NCBI GenBank assembly: GCA_019112635.1
Contig: DXIX01000002.1
Coordinates: 1 to 64,000 of the forward strand
DNA: 64,000 bases
Direction: 5' to 3'
DNA from: Candidatus Blautia intestinigallinarum
GTDB taxonomy: Bacteria > Bacillota > Clostridia > Lachnospirales > Lachnospiraceae
Positions 17,580 through 25,287 of the stretch are shown piece by piece. Under the pieces are notes generated by a model that was not told the DNA's origin, ran no database searches, and was given only the letters and a program-made list of their open reading frames with translations. Position numbers and translations under genes: made by a program. Within the stretch, counting starts at the first letter, position 1. Each line of letters starts with the position of its first letter.

Positions 17580-18638
17580 CTAATAATCATATTCGCCGTC
17601 ATAGCTTCCGTCATCATAACTTCCGTCGTCGTAGCTTCCGTCATCATAACTTCCGTCGTCGTAACTCCCGTCATCATAACTTCCGTCGTCGTAACTCCCA
17701 TCATCATAACTTCCGTCGTCGTAGCTCCCGTCATCATAACTTCCATCATCATAACTTCCGTCGCCGTAACTTCCGTCATCATAACTTCCATCGTCGTAGC
17801 TTCCGTCATCATAACTTCCGTCATCGTAGTTTCCAGTATCGTCCGTGGAAGTGTCTGCCTCCGTTAAATCATCCTCTCCCTGGTCGGTCTCTTCTTCCAC
17901 ATCCTCCTCAAAAGTAACTTTCTGCATACTGTCGCTTACATTTTCCAGGTGCAGCGTTCCTTTTTTTCCATCCAGAAGGGGAAGTATGGCGATCACTTTC
18001 TCCATCTTGTCTTCCAGATACTGGTCTTGTCCCAATTCCACGCGAATGTCTCCATATTGAAGGGTAATCTGATAATTATCGTCAAAGCTGATATTGTCGG
18101 GAATACTCTCATTCTTTTCGAAGATACGTGCCAGACTCACTGCCGTATTCAAGACCGTATCTCCCTCAATTGGAAGCTTTTGTCCTTTTACCACATAGTT
18201 CACATGGATTCCGTCAAAGTAAGGAATGACTTTGTCTCTCTCCACAGAACTGTCTATCATGATCCCTTCCCGGTCAAAATAAATATAACAATCCAGATAA
18301 GGAATACATCCCACCGCCTCCATTTCCTTGACACTCACTGCGATGGTATTGTGATTGATCCGTGTCACCTCAAATTTTTCCACAAAAGGAATGTCTTCCA
18401 CATTATCTTTGCTGTACAACAGGGGTGCCAAGACGGAATTCGAGGCCAGAGGCCCCGTCAGAACCATATCCTGAATCTCGTCTTTGGAATAGTGGGTACT
18501 CTCCACTACCTCCACATGAGTCACATTAAAATAGGCGAAGAAAAAGATCATTCCCGCCAGCACACATCCGCCGATGGTACCCCAGATGATTTTCCAAACC
18601 TTCTTATCTAATTTTTTCCGATAATTGGATGTTCTCAT
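17580..18638 (-). CDS. ftsQ: Cell division protein FtsQ/DivIB with YDDGS-repeat tail
   Basis: Bitopic divisome protein that links FtsL and partners at the septum. A short basic cytoplasmic N-terminus is followed by a membrane span (about residues 17-36), a POTRA domain (THVEVVESTHYSKDEI onward) and a beta domain. Normal DivIB would end around residue 245-270. Here an acidic linker (EEDVEEETDQGEDDLTEAD) leads to fifteen tandem pentapeptides, fourteen YDDGS and one YGDGS, then YDGEYDY; this tail would lie outside the membrane. It is the tenth gene of the dcw cluster and follows murA by 6 bases. The repeat is coded by 15-base units with synonymous variation, so it is under protein-level constraint. 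Confidence 0.9.
   Translation of the reverse strand: MRTSNYRKKLDKKVWKIIWGTIGGCVLAGMIFFFAYFNVTHVEVVESTHYSKDEIQDMVLTGPLASNSVLAPLLYSKDNVEDIPFVEKFEVTRINHNTIAVSVKEMEAVGCIPYLDCYIYFDREGIMIDSSVERDKVIPYFDGIHVNYVVKGQKLPIEGDTVLNTAVSLARIFEKNESIPDNISFDDNYQITLQYGDIRVELGQDQYLEDKMEKVIAILPLLDGKKGTLHLENVSDSMQKVTFEEDVEEETDQGEDDLTEADTSTDDTGNYDDGSYDDGSYDDGSYDDGSYGDGSYDDGSYDDGSYDDGSYDDGSYDDGSYDDGSYDDGSYDDGSYDDGSYDDGSYDGEYDY
17597..17835 (-). repeat. 15-bp tandem repeat coding for (YDDGS)15
   Basis: Sixteen-fold phased 15-base units inside ftsQ, alternating in their third positions (TCATCATAACTTCCG and TCGTCGTAGCTTCCG on the plus strand). One unit codes YGDGS. It is contiguous without spacers and in frame, so it is not a CRISPR array. 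Confidence 0.95.
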
Positions 18639-18644
18639 ATACTC

Positions 18645-19904
18645 CTACCTGTATCTTTCTATTCTTCCTCCAAGACTTTCCAGGTCTTCACAAATTGTCT
18701 CATACCCCCGCTCTATATAGGAAGCGCCTCTCACGATGGTCTCTCCCTCTGCCGCAAGACCTGCAAGCACCAATGCTGCTCCTCCGCGAAGCTCCTGTGC
18801 CTCCACCGAATTTCCCCGCAGGCTTCCGCCCTGAATCCAGGCGTCACGGCCTGAGAGTTCAATCCCTGCTCCCATCTTTCTCAGCTCATATGCCGCTTTA
18901 AAGCGGTCTTCAAAAATATTCTCTCTGATATGACTTTTCCCATGAGCTGCGGTTAGAACAGCCATCAAAGGCGACTGCAGATCCGTCGGAAATCCTGGAT
19001 ACTCCGCCGTCTCCACAAAGTTCACTGGTTTGAACGCCCGCCGGCTGTCCGCTACTAGTTTACCACCGATGAACTTATATTGTCCACCCATTTTCTGATA
19101 TACCTCCAGAAAGGCGTCCATTTCCTCCCCAGGCGGATTGCACAAGGTGATCACTCCCCTTGTAATCGCCGAGGCACATAAGTAGGTTCCTGCCACGATG
19201 CGATCCGGCGGCACCCAGAACTCACAATCTCTCAGTCTTCTGCCTCCCCGTATGCGGATTCGCCCATCACGTGCCCCCCGGACATCCGCTCCCATGGCAT
19301 TTAACAGTCTCTCAAGCCACAGAATCTCCGGTTCACAGGCACAATTCAACAATTGTGTCTCCTCCGGTATGGCCACAGCGGCAAGCATTCCCTGTTCAGT
19401 CGCCCCCACACTTTTTCTTGGGAAGACAAAACAGCCCCCATGCATCTGTTTCGCATCTGCACAGATCTTCTCCTCACTCTCCTGAATCCTCGCCCCCAGC
19501 CCTCTCAAAACCTGAAGATGCAGATCCACCGGCCTTTGTCCGATCACGCAGCCTCCCGGATATCCTATCGTCCCCTGCTTCTTTCTCCCCAGCAAAGCTC
19601 CCAGCAGAATCACAGAAGACCGCATCTTATTGGTATAATCCTGTTTCACACAGGCGTGACAGATCTGACGGCAGTCCAGATGAAGAGAATGTCCGCTCCA
19701 GAAGGTATCTGCTCCCAGCTCTCTCAAAATTTCTTCCATATAAAATACGTCTGCTATCCGTGGACAATTATGCAGTACCGTGACTCCCTCATGCAAAAGT
19801 GCAGCCGCCATCATGGGTAATGCGGCATTTTTTGAACCCTGCACGGTTATACTGCCCCGAAGCGGCCTCCCTCCGATAATACGTATCGCGTCCAATCCTC
19901 GCAC
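18645..19904 (-). CDS. murA: UDP-N-acetylglucosamine 1-carboxyvinyltransferase MurA
   Basis: First committed step of peptidoglycan synthesis: transfer of enolpyruvate from PEP to UDP-GlcNAc; target of fosfomycin. The UDP-GlcNAc/PEP site GSKNAALPM is near residue 20, and the loop GGCVIGQRPVDLH holds the catalytic cysteine (equivalent to E. coli Cys115), so fosfomycin sensitivity at that residue is expected. FPTDLQSPLMA is the usual C-terminal motif. Starts: GTG at 19902-19904 with GAGAAGG upstream is preferred; a GTG at 19922 has no binding site, and a TTG at 19895 is a further alternative. It occupies the slot between ftsW and ftsQ where murG usually sits. Confidence 0.93.
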   Translation of the reverse strand: MRGLDAIRIIGGRPLRGSITVQGSKNAALPMMAAALLHEGVTVLHNCPRIADVFYMEEILRELGADTFWSGHSLHLDCRQICHACVKQDYTNKMRSSVILLGALLGRKKQGTIGYPGGCVIGQRPVDLHLQVLRGLGARIQESEEKICADAKQMHGGCFVFPRKSVGATEQGMLAAVAIPEETQLLNCACEPEILWLERLLNAMGADVRGARDGRIRIRGGRRLRDCEFWVPPDRIVAGTYLCASAITRGVITLCNPPGEEMDAFLEVYQKMGGQYKFIGGKLVADSRRAFKPVNFVETAEYPGFPTDLQSPLMAVLTAAHGKSHIRENIFEDRFKAAYELRKMGAGIELSGRDAWIQGGSLRGNSVEAQELRGGAALVLAGLAAEGETIVRGASYIERGYETICEDLESLGGRIERYR

Positions 19905-19930
19905 TCCCAGATACCTTCTCACTTACTATC

Positions 19931-21028
19931 TTATGCAAAAGGATGTTTTTGGTGACGGCTCACGGATAAAGCCAGCCCCATTTCTCCCAGCAGAAACAGC
20001 ACAGAAGTTCCTCCGTAACTGATAAATGGCAGTGTAATTCCTGTGTTGGGAATGGTGTTTGTCACAACCGCAATATTCAAAATCACCTGAATTGCCATAT
20101 GACCCAGAATGCCCGTGCAGATCAATGCTCCTTCCAAATCCGGCGCATGGATGGCCATCACCATCAGGCGCCAGATCAGAAGGCCAAACACAGCGATCAG
20201 AAGACTTGCCCCTGCCAGACCCAGCTCCTCGCAGATGATGGAGAAAATCATATCATTTTGTGCTTCCGGCACAAATCCCAGTTTCTGCATACTGCTTCCC
20301 AGCCCCGTGCCGAACACCCCGCCGCTCCCGATGGCGTACAGTCCCTGGATGGTCTGAAATCCTTTTTCGTAATTCTCAGGATCCCGCCAGACCGCCAGCC
20401 TCTCCAGACGGTAGCTCTCCATCGCGAGAAATACGGCGAGAAATCCCACTCCCGCGATTCCAATCCCCACAAACTGAAGATATTTGGGATTGGCCACAAA
20501 GATCAAAATCACTCCGATTCCCAAAATAATAACCGCCGTGCTGAGATTATTGGTTCCCACCAGTCCTACAATCGGAAGAAGGGCCACCATGATTTTTATC
20601 ATAAACCAGATGCTGTCTGTCCTCCTTCTGGTCCTCTCTGTCACCCAGACGAGAAATAAAATCACCGCAATCTTCGCAAACTCAGATGGCTGAAAGGAAA
20701 GAGGTCCCAATGCAATCCATCTCTTGGAACCGTTATACTCCTGGCCGATAAACAGCACCGCCGTGGACAGAATTAAAGCCAGAGCGTAAATTGCCGGCGC
20801 AAAAAAGACCAGCCGGTGATAATCCAATCTGGACACCAGATACATTGCCATCAGCCCCAAGGCTGTGGCAAACAATTGTTTCTTAAAATAATAGGCGGAA
20901 TCATGAAACTTGACCCGCCCATTATATGCACTGGTACTCAGCAGCATCAACAGTCCGAACAAGACCAGTGCCAGCACAAGCATCACCAGTATAATATCCG
21001 ATTTTTCTTTTTTCTTTTCCCCGGACAC
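19931..21028 (-). CDS. ftsW: Septal peptidoglycan polymerase FtsW (SEDS family; SpoVE type)
   Basis: Ten-span SEDS glycosyltransferase that polymerises lipid II with a partner class B PBP. Diagnostic segments are GSKRWIALGPLSFQPSEFAK and the C-terminal NTGITLPFISYGGTS. Length 365 is typical. The GTG start (21026-21028) has GGAAG 7 bases upstream. In Bacillus the gene at this position is spoVE, the sporulation paralogue, so a vegetative or sporulation role cannot be told from sequence alone. It lies between murD and murA in the dcw operon. Confidence 0.95.
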   Translation of the reverse strand: MSGEKKKEKSDIILVMLVLALVLFGLLMLLSTSAYNGRVKFHDSAYYFKKQLFATALGLMAMYLVSRLDYHRLVFFAPAIYALALILSTAVLFIGQEYNGSKRWIALGPLSFQPSEFAKIAVILFLVWVTERTRRRTDSIWFMIKIMVALLPIVGLVGTNNLSTAVIILGIGVILIFVANPKYLQFVGIGIAGVGFLAVFLAMESYRLERLAVWRDPENYEKGFQTIQGLYAIGSGGVFGTGLGSSMQKLGFVPEAQNDMIFSIICEELGLAGASLLIAVFGLLIWRLMVMAIHAPDLEGALICTGILGHMAIQVILNIAVVTNTIPNTGITLPFISYGGTSVLFLLGEMGLALSVSRHQKHPFA

Positions 21029-21055
21029 ATGCTCACTTCCACATAACCTGTTCCT

Positions 21056-22411
21056 TTATAGATTATGTACGTACTCTTTGAACATATTCCCTCTTTGCTC
21101 ATAATTGTCAAACTGTCCCCAGCTTGCGCAGGCCGGCGAGAGCAGCACCGCGTCTCCCGGCTGTGCTTTTTGCGCACAGATATCCACGGCCTCTTTCAGG
21201 TCATCCGCCAGAATGCAATTCTCAAATCCCAGTCTGTTGGCTGCCTTTTGGATCTTCTCTCTGGTCTGTCCGATCAAGACCAGATACCGTACCTTACCAT
21301 CAAAGGACTGAATCCATTCGTCATACTCGGATCCCTTGTCAAATCCTCCGCCGATCAGCAATGTCGGACGAGTCATAGCCTGAATTCCCTTGATGGCCGC
21401 GTCCGGATTGGTTCCCTTGGAATCATTGTAATAGAATACACCATTCTTTTCCTCTACAAACTCAATCCGGTGCTCCACCGCACGGAACTGACAGACACTC
21501 TCACAGATACTCTCAGCAGGAACTCCCGCACAGTACGCCATGGCTATGGCTGCCATCGCATTCTCATGATTATGTCTTCCCAGGATCTGAAGCTGCTGTG
21601 TTTTGACAAAAGGAATCTCCTCCCCATCCATGCGCATGATGATCTGTCCGTCTCTGAGAAAGATTCCCTCTTCCAATTCCCGAAGGCTGGAGAAGTAAAC
21701 GACTCTTGGGCTTATGTTCTCACCGAATTTTCTCAGAACCTCATCCTCATAGTTCAGAATACAATAGTCTTCCCCGGTCTGGTTCTTGGTGATCAGTTCC
21801 TTCACCCGGATATACTCTTCCATGGTGTGATGGCGGTTCAGATGATCCTCTGTGATATTCAAAATTGCACTCACATGGGGAGCAAACCGGTCAATGGTCT
21901 CCAGCTGGAAACTGCTGATCTCCGCCACAGTCACACTGTCATCCCGCATCTGCAGGGACGCCCCGGTATAGGCATTGCCGATATTCCCCACAACAAAGAC
22001 GGACTCTTTGTAATCTGACATAATTTTTCCAAGGAGCGCCGTCGTGGTGGTCTTTCCGTTGGTTCCGGTCACGGCCATGACCATTCCTTTTCCCATCTGG
22101 TAAGCCAGCTCCACCTCTCCCCACACGGGAATCCCCTGCCGGAAGAAACTTAACACCTGGGGAATGTCTGTGGGAACACCTGGACTTAACACCACCAGAT
22201 CCAGACTTTTCTGTACAGATTCCGGCAATTCACCCACATAGATCTCTACCGGATAGTCTCCTCTTGTTTTATGTAAAATATCTTCTTTTGAGAGTTTCTC
22301 ATTTCCATCGAAGATAATGGGATGAGCTCCCGCGCTGCCCAGGAGATCGGCAGCGCCGATTCCACTGATTCCAGATCCAAATACCAGTACTTTTTTATCT
22401 TTTAAATCCAT
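21056..22411 (-). CDS. murD: UDP-N-acetylmuramoyl-L-alanine--D-glutamate ligase MurD
   Basis: Adds D-Glu to UDP-MurNAc-L-Ala. The N-terminal Rossmann motif is VFGSGISGIGAA, the ATP loop is GTNGKTTTT (about residues 115-123), and the Mur ligase blocks NITEDHLNRH and NDSKGTNPDA follow. The length (451) is normal. The gene follows mraY by 9 bases and is the seventh gene of the cluster. Confidence 0.97.
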   Translation of the reverse strand: MDLKDKKVLVFGSGISGIGAADLLGSAGAHPIIFDGNEKLSKEDILHKTRGDYPVEIYVGELPESVQKSLDLVVLSPGVPTDIPQVLSFFRQGIPVWGEVELAYQMGKGMVMAVTGTNGKTTTTALLGKIMSDYKESVFVVGNIGNAYTGASLQMRDDSVTVAEISSFQLETIDRFAPHVSAILNITEDHLNRHHTMEEYIRVKELITKNQTGEDYCILNYEDEVLRKFGENISPRVVYFSSLRELEEGIFLRDGQIIMRMDGEEIPFVKTQQLQILGRHNHENAMAAIAMAYCAGVPAESICESVCQFRAVEHRIEFVEEKNGVFYYNDSKGTNPDAAIKGIQAMTRPTLLIGGGFDKGSEYDEWIQSFDGKVRYLVLIGQTREKIQKAANRLGFENCILADDLKEAVDICAQKAQPGDAVLLSPACASWGQFDNYEQRGNMFKEYVHNL

Positions 22412-22420
22412 CTTTTCCTC

Positions 22421-23377
22421 CTAAAGAGCCAAAAGTCCGATGAGGCACAGAAGTGCTGTCACAACAGAGAACACAGCTACAACCCTGGTCTCGGACCAGC
22501 CACACAGTTCAAAATGATGATGTATTGGCGCCATCTTAAAAATACGTTTTCCGTGAGTGATCTTGAAATAGGAAACCTGCATAATAACAGAGAGTACCTC
22601 GATCAGATAGATCAGACCCACGATCAGAATAAACAGCGGCATCTGAAGCATGTATGCCGTACCGGCCACGAAGCCGCCCAGCGCCAGGGAGCCCGTATCG
22701 CCCATGAAGACGCTCGCCGGATAAACATTGAACAGCAAAAATCCCATCAAGCTTCCCACCACCGCACAGGTGATCGGCTCAATTCCACTGTTCATACCCA
22801 CAGATACCACGGTAAAAAATACTGCTACCATAATGGTCACGCTGGAGGCCAGTCCATCCAGTCCATCGGTGAAGTTCACACCATTCACAGTTCCAATAAC
22901 CGCGAAAAACAAAAGAGGCACCGCCAGCCAGCCGATGTTCAGATAATGTTCGCTCCAGAACGGGATCATCATAGTCAAAGATACATCCGTATAATTCAAG
23001 AGATAGAAGACAAAAACAGCTGTCACCACCACCTGAAGCAGAAACTTCTGCCAGGGCAGCAGTCCATCCGAACGCTTCAGCACCACTTTCAGATAGTCAT
23101 CCAAAAATCCGATAATTCCAAATCCCAGCGTGAGAAAAAGAATCGGGACGATCTTCGGATAATCTTTCACATAGAACAGGGAAGTCACCACGGTAGCTAC
23201 AAGAAAAATAATTCCGCCCATCGTGGGAGTTCCCGCTTTTTTCAGATGAGACTGCACGCCATCTACTCGCTCGGTCTGTCCCATCTTCAGCTTTCGTAAA
23301 AACGGAATGATAATTGGTCCCAGAATCACACTGACTGCAAAAGAAATCAACACTGGGATAACAACCTGAAAATCCAT
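22421..23377 (-). CDS. mraY: Phospho-N-acetylmuramoyl-pentapeptide transferase MraY
   Basis: Ten-span enzyme that joins UDP-MurNAc-pentapeptide to undecaprenyl phosphate, giving lipid I. The conserved cytoplasmic motifs are GTPTMGG, LDDYLK (catalytic Asp pair), NFTDGLDGLA, GDTGSLALGG and the HHHFE loop. Length 318 is standard. GAGAGGTG precedes the ATG. The gene lies between the SpoVD-like PBP (78 bases upstream) and murD. Confidence 0.98.
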   Translation of the reverse strand: MDFQVVIPVLISFAVSVILGPIIIPFLRKLKMGQTERVDGVQSHLKKAGTPTMGGIIFLVATVVTSLFYVKDYPKIVPILFLTLGFGIIGFLDDYLKVVLKRSDGLLPWQKFLLQVVVTAVFVFYLLNYTDVSLTMMIPFWSEHYLNIGWLAVPLLFFAVIGTVNGVNFTDGLDGLASSVTIMVAVFFTVVSVGMNSGIEPITCAVVGSLMGFLLFNVYPASVFMGDTGSLALGGFVAGTAYMLQMPLFILIVGLIYLIEVLSVIMQVSYFKITHGKRIFKMAPIHHHFELCGWSETRVVAVFSVVTALLCLIGLLAL

Positions 23378-23455
23378 AAGACACCTCTCTCAATCTTTTG
23401 TTTTTTCATCCTGTATCAGGACTAACCTTTAGTATACGGCTTTTCCCTGCATTTA

Positions 23456-25222
23456 TCAACTGTTATTCGTGTCTTCCTGGTCATTTTCCACCGTCCCTGT
23501 TTTGGGAATATCCAGGTAAGAAAGCACGTTTTCAAAAATATCCTGAATCACTGGTGCCGCCACGGTACCGCCATAGTATACCCCTTTTGGATCATAGATA
23601 ATGCACAGTCCCAAAATCTGCGGATCTTCCGCGGGAGCAAATCCGAGAAACGAAGAGATATACCGGTTGGCGCTTCTTGGAAGAGTCTGTGAGGTGGCCG
23701 TCTTTCCTCCCACTGTGTATCCCTCCACATAGGCGTTTTTCCCGCTGCCCTCAGATACCACATGCTCTAAAATATAGCGGACTGTGGCAGAAGTCTCCTG
23801 AGAGATAATCCCGTCCTGTGTCTCGTATTCCAGTTCTTTGATATATTCCCCGTCAGCACTCTGAATGGCCTTCGCAAGATGAGGTGTCACCCGGTGGCCG
23901 CCGTTGATCAGAGAACTCACGGTTGTAGCCAGCTGAATTGGGGTAATCTGAAAAGACTGACCAAAGGATACGGTGGCCAGTTCCACCTGCCCCATATCCT
24001 CCTTCTGGTGCATAATTGTTCCAGCCTCTCCAGGAAGATCAATCCCTGTCAGGTTTAAAAGGCCAAACTGCTGAAAATACTGATAGAATCGGTCGACTCC
24101 CAGACGCAGGCCCACATCGATGAAAACGGGGTTGCAGGAATTCTCCGCACCTTCCAGAAAATTTTCCGCCCCATGTCCGTTCCGGTTGCTGCAGTGAATT
24201 CGTCGGTCCTCCACGACTGTGTATCCCCGGCAATAAAACTGGTCATCCAGGGATACCACTCCCTCCTCCAGTCCTGCAGACATGGTGATGATTTTGAATG
24301 TGGAGCCAGGCTCATAGGTGTCGTTCAGACAGGGATTTCTCCACATCTGATTCAGAAGATCCTGCTTTTCTTCCACAGTCATACCTGAGGTATCCACGTC
24401 TTCGTTCAGAGTAAAAGGATCATTCAGATCAAATTCCGGTACATTGACCATGGCATAGATCTCTCCGTTCTGCGGATTCATCAGGAGAATGGATACCCTC
24501 TCCGCCTGTTTTTCCTCCATCACCTTCAGGGCGGCTTGCTGAGCATAAGCCTGAATATTACTGTCAAGACTGATCAAAAGGTTGTATCCCGCCTGCGGCT
24601 CAATCCGGCTCTCTCCCTCCTCGTCCAGTTCCACTCCTCTGGCATCCGTCTTGGTCAGAATTTTCCCCGGCGTTCCCTGCAGATAAGAATCGTACTGTAC
24701 TTCCAATCCCACAATTCCCTGATTATCCCCTCCTGTGAACCCCAGAACTTTGGAGGCAAGACTGCCGTAAGGGTAATATCTTTTGTAATCTTCATCCACC
24801 TTCACCCCCGCCAGCTCATAGCTGCGGATCCTGTCTCCCGTCTCTTTGTCCACATTTGTCTTAATTCTTTCTATAGAAGATACCTTTTCCACCCGTTCCC
24901 GTATCTTATCCTCCTCCATATCCAATTCCTCCGCCAACACGGAGATCACCTTCTGGGAATCCTGAATCTGACTGTGAATGACTGATATGGTGCACACAGT
25001 TTTGTTGGAAGCCAGCACATTTCCGGCGGCGTCAATAATTTCACCCCGCGCAGCTTTAATGTCTCTCTCCCGCTCGTGGAGATCTTCTGCTTTCTCATAA
25101 TAATAGTCTGACCGAAATCCCATCAGCCATACCAGCCTTCCGATCAATCCCGTCAAAACCATGGTACAGCATATAAAAATGACAAAGATTTTCTTTTTGT
25201 GAAAGGTCTGATTTTTTTTCAC
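23456..25222 (-). CDS. Class B penicillin-binding protein, SpoVD-like, with KTAT in place of KTGT
   Basis: Peptidoglycan transpeptidase of 588 residues with one N-terminal membrane span (about residues 11-34), a dimerisation domain and a transpeptidase domain. SxxK is EPGSTFK, SxN is ENSCN, and the third motif reads VGGKTATSQ, so the Gly of KTG is Ala (codon GCC at about 23699). There is no PASTA domain. Its position after the pbpB-type gene equals that of spoVD in Bacillus, suggesting spore-cortex synthesis with the cognate SEDS protein. The GTG start (25220-25222) has its GAGG inside the 3' arm of a terminator-like hairpin (25225-25277), so expression is probably restricted. Confidence 0.87.
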   Translation of the reverse strand: MKKNQTFHKKKIFVIFICCTMVLTGLIGRLVWLMGFRSDYYYEKAEDLHERERDIKAARGEIIDAAGNVLASNKTVCTISVIHSQIQDSQKVISVLAEELDMEEDKIRERVEKVSSIERIKTNVDKETGDRIRSYELAGVKVDEDYKRYYPYGSLASKVLGFTGGDNQGIVGLEVQYDSYLQGTPGKILTKTDARGVELDEEGESRIEPQAGYNLLISLDSNIQAYAQQAALKVMEEKQAERVSILLMNPQNGEIYAMVNVPEFDLNDPFTLNEDVDTSGMTVEEKQDLLNQMWRNPCLNDTYEPGSTFKIITMSAGLEEGVVSLDDQFYCRGYTVVEDRRIHCSNRNGHGAENFLEGAENSCNPVFIDVGLRLGVDRFYQYFQQFGLLNLTGIDLPGEAGTIMHQKEDMGQVELATVSFGQSFQITPIQLATTVSSLINGGHRVTPHLAKAIQSADGEYIKELEYETQDGIISQETSATVRYILEHVVSEGSGKNAYVEGYTVGGKTATSQTLPRSANRYISSFLGFAPAEDPQILGLCIIYDPKGVYYGGTVAAPVIQDIFENVLSYLDIPKTGTVENDQEDTNNS

Positions 25223-25224
25223 AG

Positions 25225-25277
25225 AAAAAACCTCACAGAAGTTATCCCTACCATTTTATGGGATCTTCTGTGAGGTT
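25225..25277 (-). terminator. Terminator hairpin overlapping the ribosome binding site of the SpoVD-like gene
   Basis: Minus strand 13-bp perfect stem AACCTCACAGAAG / CTTCTGTGAGGTT (25265-25277 and 25229-25241), extended by TCCC/GGGA, then TTTTTTCT. It sits in the 65-base gap between the two PBP genes. The GAGG that serves the GTG start at 25222 is part of its 3' arm, so the same structure can stop transcription and hide the binding site. Confidence 0.85.
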
Positions 25278-25287
25278 ATCACTGTCT

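Noticed and set aside
17597-17835. Regular 15-base repeat that looks like a CRISPR or microsatellite array
   Set aside because: No spacers; the unit keeps the ftsQ frame and codes YDDGS.
18645-19904. MurG at this position
   Set aside because: The GSKNAALP and GGCVIGQRP motifs identify MurA; no MurG glycine or UDP-GlcNAc motif is present.
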